Shown piece by piece: positions 1 through 12,748 of a DNA stretch of 64,000 nt. The notes beneath the pieces were generated by a model, which saw nothing but the letters and a program-made list of their open reading frames with translations, had not been told where the DNA came from and did not search any database. The translations under genes were made by a program, and so were the position numbers. The DNA is from Motacilla alba alba. Lineage: Eukaryota > Chordata > Aves > Passeriformes > Motacillidae. Within the stretch, counting starts at the first letter, position 1, and each line of letters starts with the position of its first letter. The DNA is taken from the NCBI RefSeq assembly GCF_015832195.1, contig NC_052018.1:68943666-69007665 (forward strand). Direction: 5' to 3'.

Positions 1-155
1 AGTACACCTTGAGTTCCGCATGCTAATCTCTCTGCCAGTATTTCTCAGCTGTCCTCATGGCAGCTCAATATATAGAAGTGCCAGTTTCAGTGACTTCTAC
101 ATTGCTTAAATTCAGTCAGCAACTTTTAGTCCAACTATTCTCAGTTTGTTTCCTA

Positions 156-187
156 GGACCACATGGAACCTGGACCACATGGAATCT
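156..187 (+). repeat. Tandem duplication, 2 x 16 bp
   Basis: Units 156-171 and 172-187 both read GGACCACATGGAA, followed by CCT or TCT. They match in 15 of 16 positions. Confidence 0.9.
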
Positions 188-760
188 GAACCAATTCTTG
201 TTTTAATTCTCACTTTTCCATTCTGCTTCAATGGCAGAATTGAATTTGCTACAGTTCTCCCTAAGTCAGACTGCAACAGTGCCTGAGTACTCCACTGAGT
301 ACTCATTCCACAATCAGATTTTTCCTTCCACCACCAATGTTCTTCTTCAGATGGGTTGGGAGAATACCCAAAAGTATCAAACAGAAAGAAGTCTGCTTCC
401 AGCTTGGAACCTGCAGCTCTCTGGAAGACCAGCCCTCAGGAGCTGATATTGGCATGGACAAAGTTTCACATCTTCATTACCAGCCACGAGGACAGGACAG
501 AGCTGCCAAGCCCAGCAAATCTTCATGGCATGCAGTATTAGAATAGCACAGTTGCTGGGCAAATAAATACTGGGGGAAATGCAGCAAACCGCACACTGAA
601 GTGTTCAGTAGATAATATAGCAACTAAGATCAATTTGCAGGAAACTGAAAAGGGATTTAACCCTAGATTTCATTTTGCCTAAAAGTAAACAAATTTCAAG
701 CTTACTAAAGCAACTGAGAGCCAATTCTTCCCCTGTAAAACGAATTCTAGAAAGACAAAT

Positions 761-763
<3 letters not shown>

Positions 764-818
<55 letters not shown>
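764..818 (+). repeat. Poly-A homopolymer, 55 nt
   Basis: Uninterrupted run of 55 A followed by CAAAACAAACC. On the RYR2 sense strand it is poly-U. The 5' flank does not resemble a retroposed transcript I know. The length in a given individual is likely variable and prone to sequencing error. Confidence 0.95.
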
Positions 819-819
<1 letters not shown>

Positions 820-1324
820 AAAACAAACCAATACTTCAAGTTTTCTGAGAGGTAAAAAAAAAAAAAAATACAGTGTGATTTTCTGAATAAGCACTTAAAA
901 TAATTTCAATATAAATTCTAGAGAGTCCTAAGCTCTCCTGATGTATTCTAGTTCCTAGTTCATTATGTCATTCAAAACAGAAATCTAAACTTCTTACACA
1001 TTCGTGTTCTTGCTACAGGTGACATGCAAAGAAATCCTTACTTATTTCACTACTACACTCTTTTCTAGTAAGCAATCAAAAATCTGACACATGAAGTGAA
1101 AGGCCACAAAAGCAGCTGAGGGAAATCCATCGGGTTCCATTAAGGATAAGTGAGTTTGGTCTATCTGTCCTGCTGGAGTCATTAAAACACAATTCCAAAG
1201 ATACACATCACGCTCCAAGTGCAGATGATTTTGCCAGCAAGCAGTTCATGTAGCATGAAACCTAGCCATTAGCAAAGGAATTGAATGTTCCAAACACTTT
1301 GCTGATAAAATTGGGGGAAAAACC

Positions 1325-1350
1325 CAACAAACAAACAAACAAAAAAAAAA
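1325..1350 (+). repeat. (CAAA)n microsatellite with A run
   Basis: Four CAAA-type units followed by 10 A. Confidence 0.85.
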
Positions 1351-4300
1351 CTACACGAGTCTCATACTCCTACATATACCCGAACAAAGAAAAAAAAAAG
1401 CCCATGCATATACCTCATGTTGGGAGAACAAAGCACAGACCAACAAACAGCAGCTCTAGAAGCTCTCACCAAAATAGATGTCTCTTACTCTACACCCTCC
1501 GAATGATACGAGATTTTCCTGGGGATGTATGGTACAGCAGTAGAATTGGAATGGTTTGGCACTCATCAGTCTTCTGGTAGACCAGAGTGAAGAGAATGTT
1601 TTACCACTGCTGACAAAAACTAATTAAATCTCTGTAGAAGACTATTTATTAATAGAGTTCTCAATCACTCCAATGGGATGGTTCAGTTAGAACAATCCTC
1701 TGTTTGGGATACCAGGTTTCCCATCCACACAGAGATGTACAACACACTGGCATGTGAAAGCCAGTCACATGCACCTGTATTTATATGTGTCATACATAAA
1801 TACACACATATGTATACAGTCTATTCATCAGGTATGGCATGTAAAATATAATCCAGAATCTCCAAATTTCAGTGATCACATATATTAAAATTATCATGAA
1901 GTACTATAAAAGACATAACAAGGTGTAAAAAATAGTCTATTATTTATATAATTAAACTGTTGGATATATTTCAGAAAACACAGGCAAACCAAGTGTAACT
2001 CAGCATAATAACTAGATTTTTTTTTCCAGCCAACACAGATGATAGATTATTTTGTGCTTGTCCACTTACATAAAAAATTCCTTTAAATGCCAAACTAATT
2101 TAATTTCCTGTACCTAGTCACTGAGCACAAAACTGGTTTTCATTTCTTTGAAATAACAAAAGTATTAGAATAGAATGAAATTTCAAACTAGCCCCTTTTT
2201 ATATAATTACTGAGAGCAATGGTGTTTGGAATACTCAGATAAACCCATTAGAAAAAATAATTTGTATTGAATCATATGAAAAACCCTCTGAAATATATTT
2301 CAAATAATAATTAGTAGCAATTGGCTTTATGAAGGTTACCTTACACTTAATTTTAATTTGCACATCGTGTTGGCAAATTTTTATCCTAATACCTATTTTT
2401 CATGCAGCATGTTTGCTTGAGGATTATTTAAAAAGAAAAACCTTTCAGACAAAATCTAAATCACATTTGAACCAACTGATGCTAAGAAAATACCTGGCAT
2501 TCTTCCATGTCAAATATGTCTGGATACTATTTTCTACTGGGTATTCAGCAGCAGAAGGGAAATAATTTTCCTTGTCATAAAATGAGAGACAGCTAATAAC
2601 ATACAACGTACAGGTCTGTTGCCTAACTTGCATTAAAAAGTCATTTAAATCTCAAAACTGAAAGAAGCCACAAAATTATAAATCCCTCCCTCACACCTGA
2701 AACCTGGCAACTTCCTTCCTGTGTCCTTATGACACCTTTTCTCCGTCAAAAAAAAACCCTGTGCAGAAGATGCAATAGCACAAGAGCAGTTGATGGTAAT
2801 GTAAAAGAGAAAACTCTGCCTTCCTTTCCTTATAGGATATATAAAGTTAGATCCCTTTCTCCTACCCAACAGCCATCATATCTGCAAGAACTATCTAATC
2901 CTGTTTCTAATATTGTTCATATTGCCCAGAAATTGCAGAAGTTGCTGAATTCAAGAGCACTAATGGATAGATGGCCAGGCTTCATTTCTTAAGAAAATTA
3001 GGGAAAATTTCCAGGAACTGATTTGATTGTGGCATTTATTCACTTTTACTTTAAGAAGAAAGTACTAGATGATAGAGGTCTTGAATCTAGGAAAGGAAGG
3101 TGTGATTTTTAAAAATTAAAATATTTTTTAAAAAGAAAAAAAAATATCAAACTACCCAAAAAGATAATCAGAAGAAAAAGAATCAGAAGCAAAACACAGT
3201 TCCAAGAAGTTGCAATGACCATTCCTAAATTATTTCAGAAGCTATGGATTCACCTTCTCAGGATCACTCCAACTAATGAGCTTTGGTGAAATTCAAGGCA
3301 CTTGGCTGGAAACAACAACCTGGCAAAGAATAGATGGCCTGAATGCTTTTTATGGTCTTAAATGCTTTATAAAAACATAAGGACTTCCATTTTCATCTTA
3401 CGTCTGCTTTTCTAATAATAAAAAGTTACACTAAGAAAATGAGCAAAAATGATTACAAAAAATACCTAGGCTGTAGGTCACCCTTGCGTAGGACTGTGCA
3501 CCTGTAATTCTGCTTGCTAACACACCATGGCCCAGACTATGTGATTATATAATTATTTACTATTCCATCTCCACAAGATTCCTCCCTTTTTTCCTCATCT
3601 ATTTCTGGTTTGCTGGTTTTTGTTTCTTTTCCTGCTGATGAACTGATGAAAGTGGTACATGCATATAGCTCTCCACACCCCTGCAAAATACAAGAAATTA
3701 CCTGTTTAAAATGAAAAATGAAAATAATGCTACCTAAGCAAATAAACTAGGTTGTAGTTTTATATTTGAAACCAAAACCATTCAAGCAAGCTATGAATGT
3801 CAGTGTTTTAATAAACTGTCAGAGCTAACCATACTATTTTACAGGGAAATGATGAAACCTCAGAGCACAAAATGACTACCAGTGCCTAGAAGAAACAGAG
3901 CACTACACACATTCTTACTTAGGAAATTTCAGTCATTTTCCACTGTTGCCTTGATACTAGTATTTATCTGGTTCAGATGAGTCAAGTAGGTATACTTGAG
4001 ATGGATCACTGATCTCACAAAGTATGGAAATTCTCATTGTGGGATTCTTGCACTAAAAATGTAGGTATTTATTGCAGAGCAAATCTTGCACCTTTAATGC
4101 ACACTAATTGAGAAATAACAGTAAATCCAGTAAGTGCACACAGTTATTCTTTCTCAGGCACAAGAAAAGCACTTATTGCTCTGACTCAAGTCAGCGTGAG
4201 ATTTTGTTCATATTACTCAACCATTACATTACTGCTAACTTACCTGTTATATAACAATACCTATTATATAAACATAGCCTTCAAGAGATTACACAACACA

Positions 4301-6918
4301 AAAGGCAAACCAGCACTCTTATAAGCACAGCATCTTAATGATTTCTAATGCAATGAAAAGTAACTGAGGACTGAAAAGACCTCCTTCTGCAGGGTACTTT
4401 CCACTAGAAAACTTAGGTCCCACTGAAACCAGTTTATAGCAACAATTTCTCAAAAAATTGCTATACTTTCTTCTACTAAATGAAATTAAGCACTGTTATT
4501 TTAGTAAAAAGAATTGATGCTTCTCTAGGAAGATAACAGTGCTTCAGGAAACACAAATTACCTCATATCTTAAGACTTCTTTTAGCAGTTGCTTCAAACA
4601 GATATGAAGCTGTCTATATAAGTACCCGGCCTATGACATACAAATATAAATGCAAAGACAAAGTTTATGTATTTCTCATAGAAAGTACATACAGACACCA
4701 AATGTCAGTTCTATTATTTTATCAGCAAATATATATTCAGTTATTTTAATACCATCTTGACTTTCAGAGACTTACTAAAAAGAAAAATACTGACGTAGAA
4801 AACATGACCTTGTGTTCATTTACAAACCATTATTTTCAAGATTGTTCTCTTCTAATATCAATATATTAATACCCCAGAGACACAAGCAGATTCCTTATGC
4901 ATTTCTATAGAAGCCATTGCAGTAGAAATATATTTATGATTTCCTCAACACCATCTCTCTCTGTTGGTGTAGCTGTAGCTCGGTATCTTCTACTAGTGTT
5001 GGCATTTAATAGGTGCTGAGAGCACAGTAAAGGACTCTGTAAACAGCAAAGAGCCACATAATGACCACACTCAGAACTTGGCTTTATCTTTCCTGGGCAC
5101 ATCTCAAAAAAACCTTTGAGTATACAGCACTGTAGACCAGAGCAGCTGCCATCAGTGTTATGTAGGCATGGGTGTAAGTGTATAGAATTCTGACCTTCAT
5201 GGTTATGCACAGAAAACATCAGTAGTTTTTTCCAGAAAATACCAGATTACCACCAAACACAGTATGTCTCATCGGTCATGGTGCCCCACAAAAACCTTTT
5301 TCTACTCACATCTAGTGCAGAAAATAGTCCAGAACTAGTGCAAATATTCCACCTAAGACCCCTACAAAGCTCTCTTAAGTTTGCCCTGTTCCCAGCAGAA
5401 TACCCAAGCTCACATTGTCTAATCATTGTGCAAAGAGGTTTGCTCATTCTCCAATGTTCTCTGGGTGTGGTATCTATTAAAAGCAAATATTCTCTTAATA
5501 CATGGCCCCAGCACTCCGCTAAAGACAGTGCAAAAGAAAATCTGCAAGTTGATGTCATGATTTAAAAAAAGTTTCAGTTCTTCATATTCGAAAATTGAAT
5601 GCTTTTTCATTCACTGCATTCTGCCCTATAGCATTACTTTATCATACATTCCCCTACACTTCCTTTAGTTCATGCCCCTGCTCACATCTGTTGGGAATAT
5701 ACAGAAAGAAAACTGTTGCTCTGCTTTACACATGTGGTCATACAGAGTTATCACTGTACATCCTGGGGTTTGGACTGTGATTTTTGACATTATGCCTGTG
5801 TGTGTCTGTTCTTTTGATTTTATTTTTTTCCCCTGTGAATTTGCTTGCTCTTGGTTTCAGTATTCACAGAGTAAGGGAAGAGGGGTTTAGAAGTCCATAT
5901 CTGCTTACTCTGGTACCACCTCTTCTCTCAGATATGCTTTTCATTCTCTTGGAACAAATGTTCACTGCAGAACACACTCTGGATCATCCATGGGACTGCT
6001 CCCAGACTTCATTTCCCAAATATCATTTTCAGTCTAAGTGCCTGGCATTTCATGGGACTAACTGCTCTAAATTAGTTTGGTTTCTTGAGGCATCCCCATA
6101 AATATCAGAGGCATGCTTATCTCCTGCCAGCTTGCCTGATGGACTTATGGTTAACACCTACTTCTCTTTTGCCTATATAACTCCTATGCCTACAGTCGCT
6201 CTTCCTCAAAAATTTACAGGATTTGAGCTAGAGCATAGCATTCAAATGAACACTATAAGGTGCATATGGAACATTCAATTACAGCATAACAAATCTAATT
6301 AATTGCGCTGCAGGGAACAGTAATTACACTACTATGATTCATTTGTAAATAACTATTTGCTAGTAAAAAAAATTAATTAATTCCTATTAGGAATAATAAT
6401 TCTGACAGGATTTAAGTAATTCCTATATCCTTCATCTTCCAGGATTCTATTTCTTGTCCACCAAGCTCAATAACATTTTATCTTCAGCTTAAAGGTCTGT
6501 CACAGCATATTTTAGCTCACACACAAGAGTTTCATTATTTCCAGACACAACTAGCATACATCCAGGTCATTTTAAGACCTTTTGACAGCCTCACCCAATA
6601 TAGTCAGGAATGCTCAGAAAGCTTATTTGTTCAAAAGAAGTGATCAAGCTTTATATGACACATTATGAGATTCTCAAATTAAAGCACCCTTGTAATTCTA
6701 TACTGACTCATAGCACATTGAAATTGCGAATTTACAGCTCTGGCAAGCTTCAGTGGACACTGCAAATGCTTATAATTTCCAAAAAATACAGACCATTCCT
6801 GTAGCAAAGGAGGAAAATTCAGCACAATCATGCTATAAGCATGTGACAGCCACGAAACCTGTGGTACCATAGGAAAAAAGTACAATTTTACAAGATGAAG
6901 GAAGGTGAATATTTAATA

Positions 6919-6924
6919 ACTTAC
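6919..6924 (-). other. Splice donor of RYR2 exon 3
   Basis: On the minus strand the exon ends GGG and is followed by GTAAGT, which matches the vertebrate U1 donor consensus at all six intronic positions. Confidence 0.93.
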
Positions 6925-7029
6925 CCCTTCTGCCTTTTCTTCTGTGTTAGCCAGCATTTCCTGGAGGGCCCGTACTGACAGAGACTGCTCCAGCACAAAG
7001 GTGCAGATGGACAAATCAGGTGGAACATT
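6925..7029 (-). CDS. RYR2: RYR2 exon 3 (partial CDS, N-terminal domain of the cardiac ryanodine receptor)
   Basis: Read on the minus strand, this 105-nt block encodes 35 residues starting [15 protein letters not shown] and ending [10 protein letters not shown] recognise this as RYR2 exon 3, about residues 57-91 in human numbering. RYR2 is the homotetrameric Ca2+-release channel of the cardiac sarcoplasmic reticulum. This segment belongs to the N-terminal beta-trefoil that RyRs share with InsP3 receptors, on the cytoplasmic side. The exon is bounded by an AG acceptor after a pyrimidine run (CT at 7030-7031 on the plus strand) and a consensus GTAAGT donor (6919-6924). It starts and ends in phase 0, so skipping it keeps the frame. 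From memory, the human tail reads NTVEKSEG, so this copy differs by V to E and S to A near the exon end. RYR1 and RYR3 are less likely, because RYR1 diverges at the end of this exon. The identification rests on remembered protein sequence but is strong. Confidence 0.96.
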
Positions 7030-7048
7030 CTAGGTAAAAGAGAACCAT
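7030..7048 (-). other. Splice acceptor of RYR2 exon 3
   Basis: On the minus strand a short pyrimidine run ends in CCTAG directly before the AAT codon that opens exon 3. This fixes the exon's 5' edge and gives a 35-codon, phase 0 exon. Confidence 0.92.
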
Positions 7049-9018
7049 GGCATCACGTTAGTAAAACATTTGCCGAGTAGCACTTTGCAGTGGCTCTATT
7101 TTGCCTCACCATCCGTGGATCTGAAAGATCTAATACATCTCTGAGGATATGAAATCCAGCCACATACTGGGCTGCAACAGTTAAGTTTTAGCCAATAAAG
7201 GGAAGCAATGCTCTGCTCAGCATATGCAAGCTGATACCTGGGGTTCCAGGTCCCCTCTAAAAAAGAAAGTAACTCTCAATAAAAGAAGAAACTAACGAAT
7301 TTCATCAAGTTCAGCAGAGGATCTCCATGAATGTGAGGGCTAGTGCACTCCCTCATGTGTCTGCGGAGAGGAGGAGAGAGATTCTCTTTAAAAATGTAAT
7401 AGCAATTACAAGGGAATAGAGGCAGATTCTTCTTGGATGTGCTCCTCAGAAGGAATAGGAGCAGCAATACAAGTTGTACAAAGAAAATCAGAATAAAAAA
7501 TTGGGAGTGGAAAGACTCCTAAGCAAAGCAATGATGGGTCTGCTTAGACATTAGCACACGGAACATGTGTCCCAGACATTATGCTCAGATTGTGAGGAAA
7601 ACCAAATTCAGTCTTTGGGCTACTGGTAGTTAGCCAGAGATCATCATTATCATGAAGGTCAAGATGAATTTTCATAGCAGAAATAGTGGACACCAAGTAT
7701 CAAGGCCAAGCCAGCAGCTTCAAAGCCTTGCAGGGCACTATACTTCACCACAGGCTGTTCTAACTGGGCTAAAATTAAAAAGTCTTACAAAAAATATTAT
7801 TTAACTTGTCATGCTTGAAATAAATATCATTGAACTATTGAAAAGTTAATTTTCCAGACTATCATAAAAAGTCATATAAAATTGAAAGAGGTTTGTAATA
7901 GCAATGTCTAAGTTACAAAGTAGCAAAGTAAAATTAGATTTTATGCGGGGATCTTTTCTTCTGTTAATAGAACAGGCAACTCCTACGCACCTTTACTTGC
8001 CTCCAGAAATTCTTTCATATTCCTTCTCTGTTTTCTTTTCATGTTAGTTGCATATTTTAGTTTAGGAACACTGTTATTGACTGTTGGAATTCAGTTTTTT
8101 ACACCATGAATGCTTTTGCTGCTAAAGCTTTAAAACTGCACACTTACTCAAACTGAGTACAAACTGAAGAGGCAACTTCCAAGGCCAAATTGTAAAAGGT
8201 AGATGCAAAATCTTCCCCTCCCAAAAGTCTTCTCAGAATACCTCACAATCTTACTTGCTTATTATATTTCTGTTCATCCCTACTAAACACAGCAATTCAG
8301 GTCTTTTTAATACATAATAGATCTTTCATTATTTTCCAATACCTATATTTCAATGAAATTAATGTAAAATTCTACTTTAAGTTTCAGCCAGATAAAAAAG
8401 GTTTTAATTGCATCTTCTGTTGCATGGGTTTTGACTGACTTATGCAATGGTGCTTTGGCATGAAATATTTTTTCAGCCAACTCCTTCAGAATCAGGTCTC
8501 TAATTATTTACCAGTGTTCTTGTTACCATTTTTCTTTTGTAGCTAGTCAGACACTACAACAGTCCTTTTAATGGTAAGAGTGGGCCAACAAACAACCAAT
8601 TAGATTGCCAGCAAAACATCCTTGTAATGTAAGCACCATCACAAGCCCTTATGTTACAAAGCAGGAAACAGAACACTCAAAGAATCTCAGGCTGCAAGAT
8701 GCTGCTACTACTCAGTTAACGTAAGGACAGTCTTCCAGTCTAGAAAGCCTCACAGCCTAACAGTGCAGCTCACCCTCCAGTCTGCCCAGTTAAACTGATA
8801 AATAAGAGTACGAACAAAAGAGAGAAGATGCTCCATACACTGTGCTCAGAAATAAGCCAAGGCTACCTTTTCTGTGTCTATAAGCAAATCAAGTCTCCTT
8901 AGCAATATTCCCACTGTTACTGCAGTTATGTAAAGTAGCATTTTTGCTGGCAGAACATGTCTCACACATATAATTTTAAACATATCAAATGTTTTACTAT
9001 TGAACCTACCCCAAAGGC

Positions 9019-9050
9019 TATATACTCTCCAATATCCTGGAGAGTATATA
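9019..9050. repeat. Inverted repeat (12-nt arms, 8-nt spacer)
   Basis: TATATACTCTCC (9019-9030) and GGAGAGTATATA (9039-9050) are exact reverse complements. The innermost spacer bases also pair. Confidence 0.9.
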
Positions 9051-12000
9051 AAAATTCTGCATCGTTCCAAACATTGATCAAACCAACATAACTAGGACAC
9101 TTTTCCTTCTCCATTCTCCTTTATGTTCAAGACAGCCATGAGCACTTCCTTTTCTACCCATTAAAACTGAGGTAGGAAGTCCCAATGAACACTTTTCAGC
9201 TACTCTCATTGCAGGTAAGGCACACTTTTTGCTTCTAGGAGTAAGAAAACGAAAACTGTATGAGATCATTTTGCTTTAATTAAGTGAAAGAAGTACTGTG
9301 TTCTTACAGTCTAGCAAAATGTTAGAGCCAAGTTTTTTTTCATGAGGCAAAAGGGAGAGCACATTATCCCACCTCATCTTCGTTGCATGAATGCCTGGGT
9401 ACTTGGTGGCTCTCAGAGAGAAATGTTTTTCCCTTAAGAGCTGAGGAGAGATGCACCTACTGATGCTTGCAGGGAGCATGCGATTTAGACCTTCCTCTCC
9501 GGCAGTTCCTCAGCCACCTCTGCTCTACTGAAGATCCAACAGGCATGACTGCATCAATCCCAGCATATACAACAATCAAAGCAAGGAAAAACAGGGAACA
9601 GATGCAGACCTGCCAAAGTATTTAGCTCAGTTAGAGCTCTGCTCATCCCTCTACACTTTATTTCAATGCTGATGCTTTTAACACTATGGATGTAAAGGAT
9701 GAGGCTTTGGGCCTCAGACACAGACTGAAGTTTCCTCTCTTGAACAGCCCCCTCCAAAGACAATAATACCAAGTAATTTTACAACTCTCATTTAAATATA
9801 ACAAAAATTATTCACAGCGTCTTTTCCATCTCTTTAAAGCATAAAATAAAAAAGATGAAAGAAAAACAGAGTCTTGCCAGACCCCTGATTATCTATCTTA
9901 TTGTCCGTCAAATTTTTCCACACACAGACAGGGGATGCCATGTGAAAAATAAAGGCATTCTATGGCAGTCTAACATTCTCTGCTGAAAGATATCTTCGTG
10001 CACAGTACATAGCACATTTTCGTACCCAGCCTGAAGAGCAACTGCATATTCTAGTGGCTACAAGGAAAACCTGTAGCAATTTGTTTTCAACATCAGGCTT
10101 TTTTGAGGACAAGTGAAATGTGTTGGCAGATATTTCAGTGACTGCTTTGCTAGACTATAAACACACTACTAAATAATAAAAAAATTAAAGAAAATATTTT
10201 GCTACATGTCTAACAACCCACAAATGCACTTTTAATAAACACCAAAACTACCAGGTTTAACTAACAGTTAAATGGTAATAATACATCTCTATTTTGATAA
10301 CAGAATATAAACTATAACCCCAAAAACTGATCAGTTCAAAAGCAGAGGTCTCATCAGATATAACTAACCATATTGGCAATCTTCAACCTTTTCCACCGAT
10401 TTTCACCATATTTATATTTGCTACAGTAACTTTTTAAATGAAGACATAGAAAATTAATTCACATTCCAAAGCGGGGGCTGGTTTGTTTTGTGACAGAGCA
10501 TAATGTCCTTGGACAATCCAGGGAATCTGCATCATTTCAGTTCATATGATCAGTGTAAAATTCTGATAAGGAATGGCAGTATTCAATATCATTTATTTTC
10601 AGTTCATTCCTGACCCATTTGCAAAATCAATCATACTTTAATGGATTTGAATATAAAATATCCTCACTGACTTAAAAGGTAAGTAGTACTAACTCCACTT
10701 TATCTCAGTATTAATTAAAGCATTACTGATTTGGATGCCAGTTTGCCCTCTTGTCCATTTTTCTTTTTAGAAAATCTACTCAGTCATAATTACAGCCTAA
10801 TATGCAAGTAGTTCGATTTTTAAAAAGTTTATTACATAAATAAATAGAAATCATATATTGTATTTCAAAAAGGACATTCAGTACCTCTAGGAGAACAGCA
10901 ATACATTATTATTACCTTTTTCTATTGTTCCTTCATCATGGCTTGTAATAGCCCAATTAGCAAACTTAGACAAGGTAAAATAAATGTAACAGTCATCTGG
11001 AATTTTTAAGGCATACCCATTACTGAAGTAATTACTGGAAAAATAGTGAATTCCTTATTCTTCCTGTCATTTTAAACTACATTTATTGTACACACTAGTT
11101 TTCTGTAGTAAAATTTGCATATTAAACTATGCTTTACTCTGTGGGAGGCAGATTTGCAAATTAGATAATCATACCCTTTATTAAAAAGGTGTTTTGAGTA
11201 AATCTTTTTAAGTATATTTCAAAATAACCCTAACTGCATTCCAACCCACAGGTGAATCATGGGTACTGGATGTATTAATTATCCTCAGCTTCATTTTCTA
11301 GAGAATTTCTATTTACACACTCCAACGAAAGCAAGAGGCTGAGACACAAAACTCAGAGCTGTTGTCATTACTCTGACAATCAGACAGTGCTAACAAGCCA
11401 CTGGAATGTACAACCTGCTCAGATAATATGTGGCATATAATCTTGTGAATGCAAACTGAACTTCTGCCTCTCATAAATATTAGTGAAGACTGAAGGATAC
11501 TAAATTGCATCAGCAAACAGAATTCTGTCTCGAAGAATAAGCAGCTTCACCTCAGTTTTACTTGTCTTCCTAGATATTTGCAAGCGTCTTATTTTTCTAA
11601 CCAAATTCCTAATTAAACAGACTTGCAGATGTTTTGTTTTTAACCATATACTGAGAATTCACACAGCAGTGCCTAATCAATCACCTAATTAAGCAGCCTG
11701 ATGTCAAAAAATGAGATGTGGGTGTTCATAACTCTTTTTAATGCTAGCACATTTACTAGATGCCTAACTTCGAGAATCCAAGTAGAGGAACTCAGAAAAT
11801 TCATTTTAGTACAGAATTTAAGCCAAAAATCTGTAGTCCTATTTGTCGGAGTAGCCTGAAAGAAACTGAACCCATCAGCTATTTTCAAGTCACATTTCAA
11901 TTTATACATCTCTATTCTTCTGGCAGCCCTTTCTATTTACATGAGATTCTATCTGGTGACAGTGATGAAACACACTCAATATAACCAAGGAAAAACATCT

Positions 12001-12722
12001 ATTTCTAGGACTCTAAATAGAAGGCCTAGCTTTCCTTGTTTTCAAGCTTGTCATCAAAACAATGGACCCAGAACAGAAATCTATGGGTCTGACAACCCAA
12101 GTCCCATCAGCCAAACAGAATGAACCATATTCATCAAATCCCAAAGCAGAAAAGACAGAGAATGAATTATGAGCCTTACAGTTTCAGTTCTGTAGAGTGT
12201 CAGGTAACACTGTCCTCTTCCCAGAACTCCTCCAGGAAGTGTCAAGCTCCCATGTGTTTACCACGAGCAGACTGTGATGGACACCTCCTACAGGAAGTTT
12301 ACCATCAGCTGCTTCTGACTATTTCTGTCTGAAACCATCACTTTCTGTATGAGGCTTTTATAGGACATTCCATCCCAAGCAGTTGTCTCCCTCAAAAGCA
12401 GAGAAATTCTCTGCATTCAAAACTTTTATGTTATTCTACCTAAAATTTGCAGTGCCATCATGTTTTTGGAAGAGCAGTTTGACAAGGAAGTGGCTTTTTG
12501 TCACAAGTACGCTTTTCACTTTTTCTAGGAAAAACTTCAAAAATCCAGGCATGTTCTACTTCCTGAAAAATGTCATTTTCACATAGTGAAAAGTTTCTTG
12601 TTAATATCTGAAAGCTCAAAAGTGTCCTTTTTGCACAGGAAAACTGTTTCAGGTGTTTCAGGAGACAAAACTTAGAAACTGACAGGAGGAGAAAATCAGA
12701 TCAGGGTCCAGAATTTAAAAAG

Positions 12723-12748
12723 AAAAAAAAAAAAAAAAAAAAAAAAAA
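12723..12748 (+). repeat. Poly-A homopolymer, 26 nt
   Basis: A run of 26 A inside a purine-rich stretch (12719-12765) that continues GAAAAGAAGGAG. Confidence 0.93.

Larger units (their letters stand above)
1..6924 (-). other. RYR2: RYR2 intron 3, 5' part (incomplete at window edge)
   Basis: This stretch follows the exon 3 donor in the direction of transcription and runs off the left edge. It is AT-rich. It holds a 55-nt poly-A tract (764-818), a CAAA-type microsatellite (1325-1350), a small tandem duplication (156-187) and scattered short open frames. I searched the minus strand for the next RYR2 exons (the short segment encoding QVDVEKW and the following FMMKTAQ region) and did not find them. 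They are either further left or too short and diverged to recognise by eye. I see no other gene. Confidence 0.85.

Noticed and set aside
605..894. Minus-strand frames with long phenylalanine runs
   Set aside because: They are the reverse translation of the poly-A tract at 764-818 and are not proteins.
3640..3710. Minus-strand acceptor-like site (pyrimidine run ending TTTTGCAG) that could open an exon
   Set aside because: The reading after it matches no RYR2 segment and no partner donor gives a sensible exon.
5545..5555. Plus-strand CAAGTTGATGT, resembling the start of the next RYR2 coding segment (QVDV)
   Set aside because: It is on the opposite strand to RYR2, lacks the expected continuation and splice sites, and is only 11 bases long.
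5247..5565. Overlapping open frames of about 100 codons on both strands
   Set aside because: Both strands are open over the same bases with no recognisable product, which indicates a chance absence of stops.
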